Below, one piece after another: positions 1-8,261 of a stretch of 33,046 nucleotides of DNA. Within the stretch, counting starts at the first letter, position 1. Each line of letters opens with the position of its first letter. Made by a program: the position numbers and the translations under genes. Origin of the DNA: Solirubrobacterales bacterium (GTDB lineage Bacteria > Actinomycetota > Thermoleophilia > Solirubrobacterales > Solirubrobacteraceae); contig JAFAWR010000060.1 in assembly GCA_019241635.1 (NCBI GenBank), positions 1-33,046 of the forward strand, written 5' to 3'. The notes beneath the pieces are model-generated. The model was given only the letters and a program-made list of their open reading frames with translations, made no database searches and was not told where the DNA came from.

Positions 1-354
1 TCCCCCGAGATCGCCCGACGGCTGCGTAAACGAGGACACGACGCCATCGCCGTCGGCGAGCGCACCAACCTGCGAGGACGTCCGGACCGTGTCCACTTCG
101 CCTCGCTTCCCGAGGAACAGCGAGTGATCGTCACAAGCGACCTCGCGGACTTCCGGCCCCTGCTCGCCGAGGCGCTCCGTCGGGGCACGCCGACCTACGG
201 GTTGGTGTGCGTGCCGGCGCGCTTTCCGCTGAGCCGAGACGGGATCGGACGACTCGTAGCGGCCCTCGACGCGCTCCTCCAGGCCAACCCGAAAGTTGAC
301 GCCGCGATCTCCCTCGGCGGCGAAATCTGGCTGCAAGATCCGCCTACGAACTGA
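1..354 (+). CDS. DUF5615 PIN-like toxin-type protein, 5' partial
   Basis: The frame is open from base 1 to the TGA at 352-354, so the true start lies outside the window; a GTG at 124 is internal. The visible 117 residues read as the DUF5615 PIN-like fold. An early stretch with RGHDAIAVGE is followed by VIVTSDLADF, the acidic 'TSD..DF' strand typical of these small proteins and of VapC-like nucleases. The family is usually the toxin half of a toxin-antitoxin pair, with a small DUF433 or similar antitoxin gene just upstream; that position is outside the window. RNase activity is inferred from the family only. No link to the downstream sugar genes is apparent. Confidence 0.72.
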   Translation, partial: SPEIARRLRKRGHDAIAVGERTNLRGRPDRVHFASLPEEQRVIVTSDLADFRPLLAEALRRGTPTYGLVCVPARFPLSRDGIGRLVAALDALLQANPKVDAAISLGGEIWLQDPPTN

Positions 355-993
355 CCCGCCGTGCCAGGATGTGCTCGGTCGGGTCGTCATCGGGATTGTT
401 CATTGCGTCTCTCCCGGTGTCCGCCGGTGGCAACTTCGTCGAGTCACGTATATATCCCCGGCAGGCGAGTTGCTCGCGCGGCATCGAGGTGCTCGCCTCA
501 TCGTGATCGGTGCTGGCCGCGCGGCCTCCTGTCTTGCACTAATGGCCGGTGACCTCGCGCGCGATAGCGGGCCGCCAGCAGTCGCCGGCACAATGGCGCG
601 AAGACGTGACGCTGTCCCTGGCCTCCGTGACCTCGCCCCAGATTCCTGTCCTCCGTTTGATGGAACGGAGCACTGAATCGCCCGGCACCACCCGCTCGAG
701 CCGCATCACGCGTGCTCCCTCACCCCGGCCGTTGCGCGGCAGGCGCCGATGGCGTACGCAAAACGATCACCTTGGCGACTCACGACCGCGTGGCGCCGGG
801 TCATCTTCTTCAGCGCCCCTGGGCAGGAACCAGTGGGCGAGCCGGACCATCGGACCGGCCTGTGACTTGGGAACACGTCATGCGCCCCATCTGGCGCCTC
901 CTCCCAGATCGGGTGGTTGCCGGGGGATTCACCTTGATGACCCCGGTCGCAGGGGAGAGGTGACAATGACGCCCGCGGCGTGCGAGCGTGACG
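355..993. other. Intergenic stretch with no supportable gene
   Basis: About 640 bases lie between the toxin-like gene and the 3' end of the GntR gene. Several frames are open, but their translations are Arg/Ser/Pro-rich without domain motifs and look like random GC-rich frames. One imperfect hairpin is visible at 886-913 (CCC ATCTGG paired with CCAGAT c GGG, 9-base loop). It lies about 80 bases beyond the GntR stop and has no U-tract, so it is at best a weak processing or termination structure for that operon. Confidence 0.5.
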
Positions 994-1854
994 CTACGTG
1001 TGCGACGCTGGTTGCGCACCGTGCGGTACGCCCGCGCCGGAGTCCTCGACCAGCGTCTCGGGTCGCACGATCGTCGCCTTAAACCGGTAGCGATCCCCGC
1101 GGTAATCGACGCGCGAGAGCTCGCATGGCTTGCCCTCCTGGTCGAGCGTCCGCTGGATGAAGGTGAGCAGCGGGAACTCCGGCTTGATCCCCAGCAGCCC
1201 GGCGAGACGCGCATCGGCCGGAGTGGCCTCGACCGTGCACTCGGCGCGCGCGGGGATGATCTGGTACTCGTCACGCAGCACCTGGTAGAGCGAAAGCTCG
1301 GCGAAATCGAACCGATCGAGTCCAGGCGCGCGTGACAGTGGCACGCGGACAGCATGCACGGCGATCTCGATCCCGTCGAGGAGGCGAAGGCGCTCTAGGT
1401 GCAGCAGCTCGCTCCCAGGCGCGACCGCGAGACTGTCGGCGTGGTTGAGATCGGCCGCGACGATCTCGGACGTGAGCACGCGGGCGCCGACGTGCAGGCC
1501 GCGGCTGCGACCCAGCTCGGTGAAGCTCATCAGCGCGTTCGGCGGCTCGCCGAGGCGGCCGGCGCTCACGTACCAGCCGCGCCCGGTGGAGGGCTCGATC
1601 AACCCTCGGCCGGCGAGCTCGTGGAGCGCCCGCCGCACTGTAATGCGGCTGACGCCGAGCTGCTCGGAGAGCAGCCGCTCCGCCGACAGGCGCTGACCAC
1701 GGACGAGCGCACCGCGTTCGATCTGCTCGCCCAGGTAGTCGGCCGCGCGCAGATAGATCGGGCCGTTTCCACCACCACCGAGCGCGGGGGGCCGGTTCAC
1801 GAGAGGCGCCCCGTCGATCGCGGAGGCCTCCGTGTCAGTGTCGCTTGAGGTCAT
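994..1854 (-). CDS. GntR-family transcriptional repressor, HutC/UTRA type
   Basis: A 286-residue protein. Residues about 31-96 form the GntR winged helix-turn-helix, with the recognition part GVSRITVRRALHELAGRG at 67-84. Residues about 108-260 form a UTRA effector-binding domain (starting ALMSFTELGRSRGL), the HutC-type arrangement that usually binds sugar phosphates or small acids. The ATG at 1852-1854 lies inside the end of the ATPase gene (20-base overlap), so it is the last gene of the SIS/ABC-transporter operon and is probably translationally coupled. It is the best candidate to bind the two related dyads at 7293-7326 and 9430-9476, which would make it an autoregulated local repressor relieved by an intermediate of the imported sugar. 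That role is inferred from position. Confidence 0.9.
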   Translation of the reverse strand: MTSSDTDTEASAIDGAPLVNRPPALGGGGNGPIYLRAADYLGEQIERGALVRGQRLSAERLLSEQLGVSRITVRRALHELAGRGLIEPSTGRGWYVSAGRLGEPPNALMSFTELGRSRGLHVGARVLTSEIVAADLNHADSLAVAPGSELLHLERLRLLDGIEIAVHAVRVPLSRAPGLDRFDFAELSLYQVLRDEYQIIPARAECTVEATPADARLAGLLGIKPEFPLLTFIQRTLDQEGKPCELSRVDYRGDRYRFKATIVRPETLVEDSGAGVPHGAQPASHT

Positions 1855-3049
1855 GGGCTATGCCGGGCGCGAGACTCGGGGTGCGCCGCAACGATAGCGT
1901 CGGCGCAAGCGCCAGCCCGGAGTCACCGTCGAAGAACTGCAGCTGATCGACCTCGACGCCGAACCGGGCCGATCCGCCGGCATGGACCGGTGGGCGAGCG
2001 GCCAAGCGCGCGACGGCCTCGCCCGTCGAGAGGTTCGTGGGGCCGTCCTCACCCGTCGCGGCGAACGGCCGTGCGCCGGCGACGCCGAAATGCACGAGCT
2101 GCTCGCTGCCGAGCATTTCGACGACCTTCACGTCTCCGACCAGCCCGGGGAGGTCGGATGACCCAGCCGGATGCACGAGGTGCTCCGGTCGCAGGCCGAC
2201 GATCAGCTCGCGGCCGTAGTACTCCGGCAGCCCGGGCAACGCGGCCTGCACCTCTCCGGCGACGGGCAGCACCTGCTCGCCAAGCATCACGCTCAGCCCA
2301 TCGTCGGCCAGCCGCCCACGGTAGAGATTCATCGGCGGTGACCCGATGAACCCGGCGACGAACACGTTGGCCGGCCGGTCATAGAGCGTCGCCGGCGCGT
2401 CGCATTGCTGCAGCTTCCCGTCGCGCAGCACCGCGACACGGTCACCCATCGTCATCGCCTCGACCTGGTCGTGGGTGACGTACATCGTCGCCACGCCGAG
2501 CCGGCGCTGGATCGCCATCACCTCGGCACGGGTATGGACGCGCAGCTTCGCATCGAGGTTCGACAGCGGCTCGTCCATCAAGAACACGGCCGGCTCGCGC
2601 ACGAGCGCCCGTCCCATCGCGACTCGCTGGCGCTGCCCGCCCGACAGCTGCGCGGGCTTACGGTTGAGAACCTCGGCCAGGCCGAGCATCTCGGCCACTT
2701 CGCCGACGCGCTTGCGCATGGCCGCCTTGTCCATCCGACGGCGGCGCAGCGCGAAGCCCATGTTCTGCGCGACCGTCATCTGCGGGTACAGCGCGTAGTC
2801 CTGGAAGACCATCGCCACATCGCGGTCCTTGGGGGCCACGTCGTTCACGTCGCGTCCATCGATCCGCAGCGTTCCGGAGGTGATCCGCTCCAGCCCGGCG
2901 ACCATCCGCAGGGCGGTGGTCTTGCCACAGCCGGACGGCCCGACGACCACGAGCAGCTCCCTGTCGGCCACCTTAAGCTCCAGCTCGCTGACCGCGCGCG
3001 TGCCGTCGTCGTAGCGCTTCGTGAGCTTGTCTAGCTCGACCGTGGCCAC
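1835..3049 (-). CDS. Sugar ABC transporter ATP-binding protein (MalK/UgpC/MsmK type)
   Basis: A 404-residue nucleotide-binding subunit. Visible are Walker A GPSGCGKT (37-44), the Q-loop glutamine near 83, the signature LSGGQRQRVAMGRAL (135-149), Walker B VFLMDEPLSNLD (155-166) and the H-loop histidine in THDQVEAM (H193). About 150 further residues match the C-terminal TOBE/regulatory domain of MalK-like ATPases, so the length is somewhat over the usual 360-380. The GTG start at 3047-3049 gives the family N-terminus MATVELDKLTKRY and sits two bases past the permease stop. A longer in-frame extension upstream is not conserved-looking. It energises the two permeases encoded upstream; MsmK/UgpC-like ATPases are sometimes shared between several importers. 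Confidence 0.94.
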   Translation of the reverse strand: MATVELDKLTKRYDDGTRAVSELELKVADRELLVVVGPSGCGKTTALRMVAGLERITSGTLRIDGRDVNDVAPKDRDVAMVFQDYALYPQMTVAQNMGFALRRRRMDKAAMRKRVGEVAEMLGLAEVLNRKPAQLSGGQRQRVAMGRALVREPAVFLMDEPLSNLDAKLRVHTRAEVMAIQRRLGVATMYVTHDQVEAMTMGDRVAVLRDGKLQQCDAPATLYDRPANVFVAGFIGSPPMNLYRGRLADDGLSVMLGEQVLPVAGEVQAALPGLPEYYGRELIVGLRPEHLVHPAGSSDLPGLVGDVKVVEMLGSEQLVHFGVAGARPFAATGEDGPTNLSTGEAVARLAARPPVHAGGSARFGVEVDQLQFFDGDSGLALAPTLSLRRTPSLAPGIAHDLKRH

Positions 3050-3051
3050 CT

Positions 3052-3873
3052 CTACCCCTTGACCGCGCCCGCCAGCATCCCGCGGGTGAAGTTGCGCTGT
3101 AGCAGCACGTAGACGGCGATCACCGGCGCCGCCGTCAGCACCGCCGCGCCGGCGAGCCCGACGATATCGGTCGTGTGCTGGCTCTGAAAGAACACGAGGC
3201 TTATCGGAGCGGTCTGAATCGTCGAGCCGGACAGCATCACGAGCGGCAGGAGGAAGTCGTTCCAGGTCCACACGAACACCAGCACCGCCATCGTCAGGAT
3301 ATGCGGACGGGCCAGCGGCAGTAACACGCGCACGAGCGTCTCGAACGCGCCCACGCCGTCGAGCCGGGCCGCCTCGACCAGCGAGCGCGGCGTGCTGAGG
3401 AAGAAGGCGCGCATCCAGAAGCTGCCGAACGCCACCGACAGGGCCGAGTCGGGCAGGACCACGCCCCAGTAGTTGTCGACCAGTCCGAAGTGGCGCAGGT
3501 CGAAGTACAGCGGGATTACGACCGCTTCCAACGGCACCAGCAGGCCGAGCAGCAGAAGGTAGAAGAGAAGCCCGCGACCGCGGAAGGACATCGTCGCGAA
3601 CGCGTACCCGGCCGGGATCGACACCACCAGGGAAATCGCAACGGTCGCAAGCGTGATGATCGCGCTGGCCTTCATCGCCGGACCGAATGCCGCCTCGGTC
3701 CAGACGTGGCCGAGGTTGCTCGGATGCAATGAGCTGATGCTCGGAAAGCCGCCCGTGGCCGTCGTCGACTTGTTCAGCGCGAGCAGCAGGACCCCCAGCA
3801 CCGGCAGCAGCGCGATCACAGCGCCGAGCGTCAGCATCAGGTATCCGAGCCTGCTCTCCAACCGTCCGATCAC
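3052..3873 (-). CDS. Carbohydrate ABC transporter permease, MalG type
   Basis: A 273-residue integral membrane protein, the usual size for MalG-like permeases. About six hydrophobic helices are visible, beginning LMLTLGAVIALLPVLGVLL. The EAA loop that docks on the ATPase reads VEAARLDGVGAFETLVRVLL. I chose the GTG at 3871-3873 because it overlaps the upstream permease stop as GTGA and removes a hydrophilic, out-of-family extension. It forms the heterodimeric channel with the adjacent MalF-type protein. Confidence 0.93.
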   Translation of the reverse strand: MIGRLESRLGYLMLTLGAVIALLPVLGVLLLALNKSTTATGGFPSISSLHPSNLGHVWTEAAFGPAMKASAIITLATVAISLVVSIPAGYAFATMSFRGRGLLFYLLLLGLLVPLEAVVIPLYFDLRHFGLVDNYWGVVLPDSALSVAFGSFWMRAFFLSTPRSLVEAARLDGVGAFETLVRVLLPLARPHILTMAVLVFVWTWNDFLLPLVMLSGSTIQTAPISLVFFQSQHTTDIVGLAGAAVLTAAPVIAVYVLLQRNFTRGMLAGAVKG

Positions 3874-4829
3874 TGCGATCCCAGCCTCGTTATCGCGCTG
3901 TTGAGAACGAAGATCAGCACCGCGAGCAGGAGTCCGAGCGCCGCAGCCGCGCCGACCGAGCCGACCACGAAGGCGGTGTTGTAGACCAGATACGACGGCA
4001 CTGTGGTCGCGGTCCCCGGACCACCGGAGGTCGCCACGTACACCGTGTCGAAGTTGCGCAGCGCGGCGGTGACGGTCAGCACGAGGACCACGACCAGCTC
4101 GTTGCGCAGTCCGGGCAACGTGACCGAGAGGAACTCCCAGACAGGCCCGGCGCCGTCGATCCGGGCCGCGTCGTACAGGCTGCGCGGGATCTTCTGCGCG
4201 CCGGCCAGGAACAGGACCATGGCGAGCCCATACAACACCCAGGTCCCGATCAGGCCCACCGATGGCAACGCCCAGTTGAAGTCCCCCAGCCAAGGCTTGG
4301 CCAGCCCACCGAGGCCGACGTCGTGCAGCAGTTGGTTGAGCGGTCCGTCGGGCGCCAGGGCCCAGCGCCACACGACCGCGACCGCCGTCGGCGCGATCAC
4401 GTACGGCAGGAACAGCACGGTCGAGAACAGGCTCATTCCCCGGACTGGGCTGCGCGCCATGATCCCGGCCAACAGCAGGCCGATCACGGTGGGCAGCGCC
4501 GCGTAGAAGATGATGAGGATGAACGCGTGCTCGAACGCGCTCAGGAGCACCGGGTTGCTGAAGATGTCGCGGAAGTTGCGCAGCCCGACGAAGTGCGCCG
4601 GCGTGACGCCGTCCCACGAGTACAGCGACAGGATCGCCGTGTGGACGAACGGCGCCAGCACGAACGCGACGTACAGGACCAGTGCCGGGAGCACGTACAG
4701 GTAGCCGATCCGCCGCGGTTCGCCGGGCGGAGGCGAGCCGCGGATCCGTTGCGTGCGCCCCGCTCCGACGCGGAGCACGCGCGCGGCGGCCAGCTCGGTC
4801 TGGGCGGGGGTGACGTGTGTCGTGGTCAC
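3870..4829 (-). CDS. Carbohydrate ABC transporter permease, MalF type
   Basis: A 319-residue membrane protein of the CUT1 sugar-transporter family. A cytoplasmic N-terminus of about 45 residues is followed by the first helix (YLYVLPALVLYVAFVLAPF) and an extracytoplasmic loop with SLYSWDG, typical of these proteins. The EAA loop reads DAARIDGAGPVWEFLSVTLP. The GTG at 4827-4829 lies two bases after the binding-protein stop. It partners the MalG-type permease with a 4-base gene overlap. The order binding protein, MalF, MalG, ATPase is canonical for CUT1 importers of oligosaccharides or glycosides. Confidence 0.93.
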   Translation of the reverse strand: MTTTHVTPAQTELAAARVLRVGAGRTQRIRGSPPPGEPRRIGYLYVLPALVLYVAFVLAPFVHTAILSLYSWDGVTPAHFVGLRNFRDIFSNPVLLSAFEHAFILIIFYAALPTVIGLLLAGIMARSPVRGMSLFSTVLFLPYVIAPTAVAVVWRWALAPDGPLNQLLHDVGLGGLAKPWLGDFNWALPSVGLIGTWVLYGLAMVLFLAGAQKIPRSLYDAARIDGAGPVWEFLSVTLPGLRNELVVVLVLTVTAALRNFDTVYVATSGGPGTATTVPSYLVYNTAFVVGSVGAAAALGLLLAVLIFVLNSAITRLGSQ

Positions 4830-4831
4830 GC

Positions 4832-6208
4832 TCAACCCCGTTGCTTGACGAACGCTCCATAGTCGGCCTGCAGCCGCGACGCGAACGCCTGCGGCGTCAA
4901 CCGGTTGGACGCAAGCTCGGTGACCGCGGCCGACAGCGTGTTGTAGAAGGTCGGCGTCGACCAATCCATGTATGGCACCGGCACGCCGCTGTCCATGACC
5001 TCAATCCACTGCGCAAGCGCGTCATACGGCGAGCCGGTGATGCGGGCCTGGCGCGCATAGTCGAGCTGGTCACGGTTCGAGGTCGCCGGCACCTGGTCGG
5101 CGGCGATCAGCACGTTGGCCGCCGCCGGGCTGGTGATGTAGTTGAGGTACTCGGCCGCCACGGCGGCATGGCTCGAGCCGGTGGGAATCGCCCAGGCGAT
5201 GTCGCCGGTGGCGATTGCCGCCGGCGGGCGCCCGGCGACGCTCGAGGGCACCGGAAGCATCGTAAGCTCATCCACGTATTGGCCGGTGGCGACGCCCGTG
5301 TTGAACGACCCGTTGACGTCGAACAGCCCGTGTCCGGCCGCGAACTTGGCGAACACATCGGTGTTGTTGTACGCAGCGAAGCCGGGCGTGAAGTATCCGT
5401 GGTCGGCCCATTGCTGCAGCGTCTGCGCCGCGCGCACGACCGCGGCGGAGTCGAAGCTGGCGCCCGGCTGCGCCTCGATCAGGGCTTGGACCTCCTGGGG
5501 CGAGGTCTCGGCCATGAGGATGCTCTCGAAGATCCAGATCGACTCGCCGCCGTCTGAGGCGCCGTACTGGATCGGGATCACGCCGTGCTGCTTGGCCGCC
5601 GCGAGGTCCGCTTCGAACTGGGTGAACGAGGTCGGCTGCGAGAGGCCGAGCGAGGCCAGGATCTTCTTGTTCTCCCACAACCCGACCCAGGCGCCGGTGG
5701 CGGAGACGCCCCAAAGCACTCCGCTGCCCATCGTCTTGCCGGTGGCGCTCATCCGCCCGTCGATCCCCAGCAGTCCCGCGGACTGGCGGCTCGCCCATCC
5801 GTACCGATTCGCGTACGAATCCAGCGGGCGCAGCAGATGCGCCGTCACGAGTTGCCCCATCGAGGCGTAGCCCTGGTTGACCTGCGTGAGGTCGGGCGGG
5901 TTCGGGCCCGACAACTGGAGCTTCAGCGTATTGACGAGGTCGGTGAAGTTCTTGGTCACGAACTTGATCGTCACGTTGGGGTGCTGGCGCTCGAAGGCGG
6001 CGTTCAGCTTCGCATAACCGGCCAGCAGCCCGGTCTCGCCGCCGTCGCCGTTCTGCACGACGAGCGTGATCCGCCCCGTGGTCTGCCCCGCGGCGGTGGC
6101 GTTGGAGGAACCCGAGCCGCAGGCCGCGAGGCCCACGGCGAGCGCGGCGGCGACCCCGACGCCGGGGAGGAGCCGGTAAGCCCGCAGTCGCGTGAGCGTG
6201 GTGCGCAT
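4832..6208 (-). CDS. Extracellular sugar-binding lipoprotein (family 1 solute-binding protein)
   Basis: A 458-residue protein with a lipoprotein signal peptide: Arg-rich n-region, Ala-rich h-region and a lipobox ending LAAC at Cys30. A Ser/Thr-rich linker follows. The mature part, starting ITLVVQNGDGG, has the two-lobe pattern of family 1 sugar-binding proteins, with conserved segments near VTIKFVTKNF and ATGDIAWAIPTG. The ATG at 6206-6208 has a GAAAGG ribosome-binding site a few bases upstream. It would capture the substrate outside the membrane and deliver it to the permease pair encoded immediately downstream. Ligand specificity cannot be read from the sequence. Confidence 0.93.
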   Translation of the reverse strand: MRTTLTRLRAYRLLPGVGVAAALAVGLAACGSGSSNATAAGQTTGRITLVVQNGDGGETGLLAGYAKLNAAFERQHPNVTIKFVTKNFTDLVNTLKLQLSGPNPPDLTQVNQGYASMGQLVTAHLLRPLDSYANRYGWASRQSAGLLGIDGRMSATGKTMGSGVLWGVSATGAWVGLWENKKILASLGLSQPTSFTQFEADLAAAKQHGVIPIQYGASDGGESIWIFESILMAETSPQEVQALIEAQPGASFDSAAVVRAAQTLQQWADHGYFTPGFAAYNNTDVFAKFAAGHGLFDVNGSFNTGVATGQYVDELTMLPVPSSVAGRPPAAIATGDIAWAIPTGSSHAAVAAEYLNYITSPAAANVLIAADQVPATSNRDQLDYARQARITGSPYDALAQWIEVMDSGVPVPYMDWSTPTFYNTLSAAVTELASNRLTPQAFASRLQADYGAFVKQRG

Positions 6209-6268
6209 GTGTACCTTTCGATTGAGGTTGCGTGGCGGTGGCGATGTGGACCTCGTCCAGGCTGGTCT

Positions 6269-7264
6269 TCACACCTTCACATCGGGTTGCTCGTAGCGGA
6301 AGCCATCGATTGCGAGACCCCGGCGACCGGCGAGCGCGCCAACGATCAACTGCGCCGGGACGACCGCCAGCGTCGCCAGAGCTATCCCGCTGAGCACCGG
6401 CAGACGGTGGACGTAGAGGCCGGCGGCGTCTGTGAGCTCCGTGGTGCTCAGCAGCACCGCGGTAGCGCCTATCTCGGCCGCTTGGACGGCGATGCGGTAC
6501 TCGCGCCCCGACCCGAATGCGACCAGCGCCATCCCGGGCGCCAGCGGCTCCATCGGTCCGTGCAGGTATTGACGTGTCTCGTACACGGCCGACGGGATCC
6601 GGCACGCCTCGCGCAGCAGCAGCCCGGCCTCGGCGGCCGAGGCGAGCTGAGGGCCGTTGGCGATCACGTCAATCGCCCGCACGTCCTCGAGGGCGTCGGC
6701 GACCTCCTCGGCGAATTCGCTCGCGTCGCGGAGCACCGACTCCAGAACCTTCGGGACCGCATCCCATGACGCGCTGAGCTCCCCTTCGCCGAGCGCGTCG
6801 GCAAGCAACCCGAGCGCCTGCAGGGTGGCGGTGAAGCCGAGCGTATAGATCGCGCTGTCCTGCATCAGGCCGAGCTCCACGACCGCGTCGCCGCGTTCGG
6901 CGACCGGCGCCGCGGCGTCACCGGTCACGACCAGCTTCGGCAGCCCCGCCGCGGCCTCGAGCGCCGCCACCGTCTCGGCACTGCGGCCGGACTGGGAGAC
7001 GGCCAGCACCGCATCGACGAGTCGCTGCGCACCGCCGTCGCAGAACTCGCTGGCCGAGAGCAGCTCAGCGTGGATGCCCGCTGCACGCAATGCGGGCACG
7101 ACGCCCCGAAGCGCGTTGTAGCTCGCGCCCATCCCGACGAGCGCGAGGTGCCCACCGCTCCAGCGGCCGAGGTCGAGCGCCGCGAGTTGGCGCTCGACGA
7201 CCGCGCGCGAGGCGCGCAGGTTCTCAGCCTGGGCGTGGACCGCCTGCTCGTAGGGAACGCTCAT
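6269..7264 (-). CDS. Double-SIS-domain sugar isomerase (AgaS / GlmS C-terminal type)
   Basis: A 331-residue protein with two SIS phosphosugar-binding folds. The first, roughly residues 35-170, has GMGASYN (44-50) and the loop VSQSGRSAET (89-98), which corresponds to the phosphosugar-binding SQSG(E/R)(T/S) loop of GlmS, AgaS and FrlB-type enzymes. The second half, from about 195, repeats the fold (EACRIPSAVYETRQYLHGP resembles GlmS C-terminal segments). There is no glutaminase domain, so it is not full GlmS. Likely activities are isomerisation, deamination or deglycation of a phosphorylated amino- or ketose sugar. It is the first gene of the transporter operon, 60 bases ahead of the lipoprotein gene. 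The ATG at 7262-7264 lacks a clear Shine-Dalgarno site, which fits a very short leader. Confidence 0.85.
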   Translation of the reverse strand: MSVPYEQAVHAQAENLRASRAVVERQLAALDLGRWSGGHLALVGMGASYNALRGVVPALRAAGIHAELLSASEFCDGGAQRLVDAVLAVSQSGRSAETVAALEAAAGLPKLVVTGDAAAPVAERGDAVVELGLMQDSAIYTLGFTATLQALGLLADALGEGELSASWDAVPKVLESVLRDASEFAEEVADALEDVRAIDVIANGPQLASAAEAGLLLREACRIPSAVYETRQYLHGPMEPLAPGMALVAFGSGREYRIAVQAAEIGATAVLLSTTELTDAAGLYVHRLPVLSGIALATLAVVPAQLIVGALAGRRGLAIDGFRYEQPDVKV

Positions 7265-7276
7265 CGCTGCGCGGGC

Positions 7277-7305
7277 ACCCTACAGACATTTGGAGCCCAT
7301 GTCTA
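7277..7305 (-). promoter_or_regulatory. Candidate promoter of the SIS/ABC transporter operon
   Basis: On the minus strand TAGACA (7300-7305) is followed after 17 bases by TAGGGT (7277-7282). The expected start point would be only about 5-8 bases before the ATG, giving a nearly leaderless transcript, which agrees with the missing Shine-Dalgarno site. The -35 element lies inside the dyad at 7293-7326, so a repressor bound there would block RNA polymerase. Confidence 0.4.
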
Positions 7306-7326
7306 CTAGTTGGACTAATTGGGCTC
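7293..7326. promoter_or_regulatory. Candidate operator 1 (dyad GAGCCCA...TGGGCTC)
   Basis: A perfect 7-base inverted repeat, GAGCCCA (7293-7299) and TGGGCTC (7320-7326), flanks a 20-base AT-richer core containing ACTAGT. The right arm extends to TTGGACTAATTGGGCT (7310-7325), the reverse complement of which matches 15 of 16 bases of an element at 9432-9447. The site is directly upstream of the SIS gene and touches the last base of the TIM-barrel stop codon. It is the likely binding site of the GntR protein encoded in the same operon. Confidence 0.55.
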
Positions 7327-8261
7327 TAATGCAGTCGATTCCCCTGTTCGAGCAGCCGCTCCACGAACTCGAAGTTCGCGCGTTGTTCCTCTGCCACTTC
7401 GTCGTAGCGCTCGCGTGGCGTGGGACCGCGATCCTGCTCGACCACCAGCCAGCCGTCGTAGCCCCGCCGCAGCAGCTCCGCTGTGAACGCGGCGAGCTCC
7501 ACATCGCCGCGGCCAAGCGGCACCGACACGTCGGCCCACCACTGATCGAAGTCGGTGCGACCGGTCGCCTTCGCCGCGCGCAGGACGTCGACGCGAACGT
7601 CCTTGAGGTGGACGTGGTTGACCCGCTCCGACCAGGCGCGCAGGCAGGCAAGCGGATCGCCGCCGGCCAGCAGCAGGTGCCCGGTGTCAAGGGTCAGCGA
7701 CAGCTCGGTCAGCGCCAGCAGCCGGTCGATTTCGCTCGGGTGCTCGACGTAGGTGCTCACGTGGGGATGAAACGAGCAGCGCAGGCCAAACTCGGCGGCG
7801 ATCTGGACCGCATCGCGCGTGATCTGCGCCAAGCGCCGCCACCCGTTCGGATCGAGGCTCAAGCGAGGATCGCCCGGGTCGTGGGCCGGTGCTTTCAGGA
7901 GGGCTCGGCTGCCCTCGTCGGCGAGGATCAGAAGGCCGTCGCGGCCGCAGGCGACGAGCTCCTCGGCGCTGCGCCGCAGGCCGCACAGCTCTCGTTCGAC
8001 GGTGTCGTCGCCGGCCGTGAAGTGGATCGGGACGTACGCGGCGACGGCGCGGAGCCCCGCGGCGGCGAACGCGTCCGCCGTCTGGCCTGCCCCACCGAAG
8101 AACCCTGGCGGACCCAGCTCACAGCCCACGTAGCCGGCGTCGGCGATCCCGGCCAGCATCTCGAGCGGCGAGACGCGGCCGGCGCCGCCGGTGGCGCCGA
8201 ACACGCCGTAGCTGATCGGCGCGTTGGCAATCGGCGGTTTCGACCCCGCGCGCGCGCTCAC
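7326..8261 (-). CDS. TIM-barrel sugar phosphate isomerase/epimerase (AP endonuclease family 2 fold)
   Basis: A 311-residue xylose-isomerase-like TIM barrel of the IolE/IolI/EboC kind. It opens with a strand NAPISYGVFG (13-22). Candidate divalent-metal ligands typical of the family are visible: Glu173 (YVEHPSE), Asp192 and His195 in LTLDTGHLL, His218 in VNHVHLKDV, and a late Glu in LVVEQDRG. It could act as an inosose dehydratase, keto-sugar epimerase or isomerase; motifs do not distinguish these. The GTG at 8259-8261 overlaps the dehydrogenase stop as GTGA, so the two are co-translated. Such barrels and Gfo/Idh dehydrogenases are frequent partners in inositol and oxidised-sugar catabolism. 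Confidence 0.88.
   Translation of the reverse strand: MSARAGSKPPIANAPISYGVFGATGGAGRVSPLEMLAGIADAGYVGCELGPPGFFGGAGQTADAFAAAGLRAVAAYVPIHFTAGDDTVERELCGLRRSAEELVACGRDGLLILADEGSRALLKAPAHDPGDPRLSLDPNGWRRLAQITRDAVQIAAEFGLRCSFHPHVSTYVEHPSEIDRLLALTELSLTLDTGHLLLAGGDPLACLRAWSERVNHVHLKDVRVDVLRAAKATGRTDFDQWWADVSVPLGRGDVELAAFTAELLRRGYDGWLVVEQDRGPTPRERYDEVAEEQRANFEFVERLLEQGNRLH

Noticed and set aside
549-1082. Long plus-strand open frame across the first gap and into the GntR gene
   Set aside because: The translation is Arg/Ser/Pro-rich without motifs, and it overlaps a well-supported gene on the other strand.
3050-3271. N-terminal extension of the sugar ABC ATPase to 3271
   Set aside because: It lies within the MalG-type permease gene, is not family-like, and the GTG at 3049 gives the conserved N-terminus right after the permease stop.
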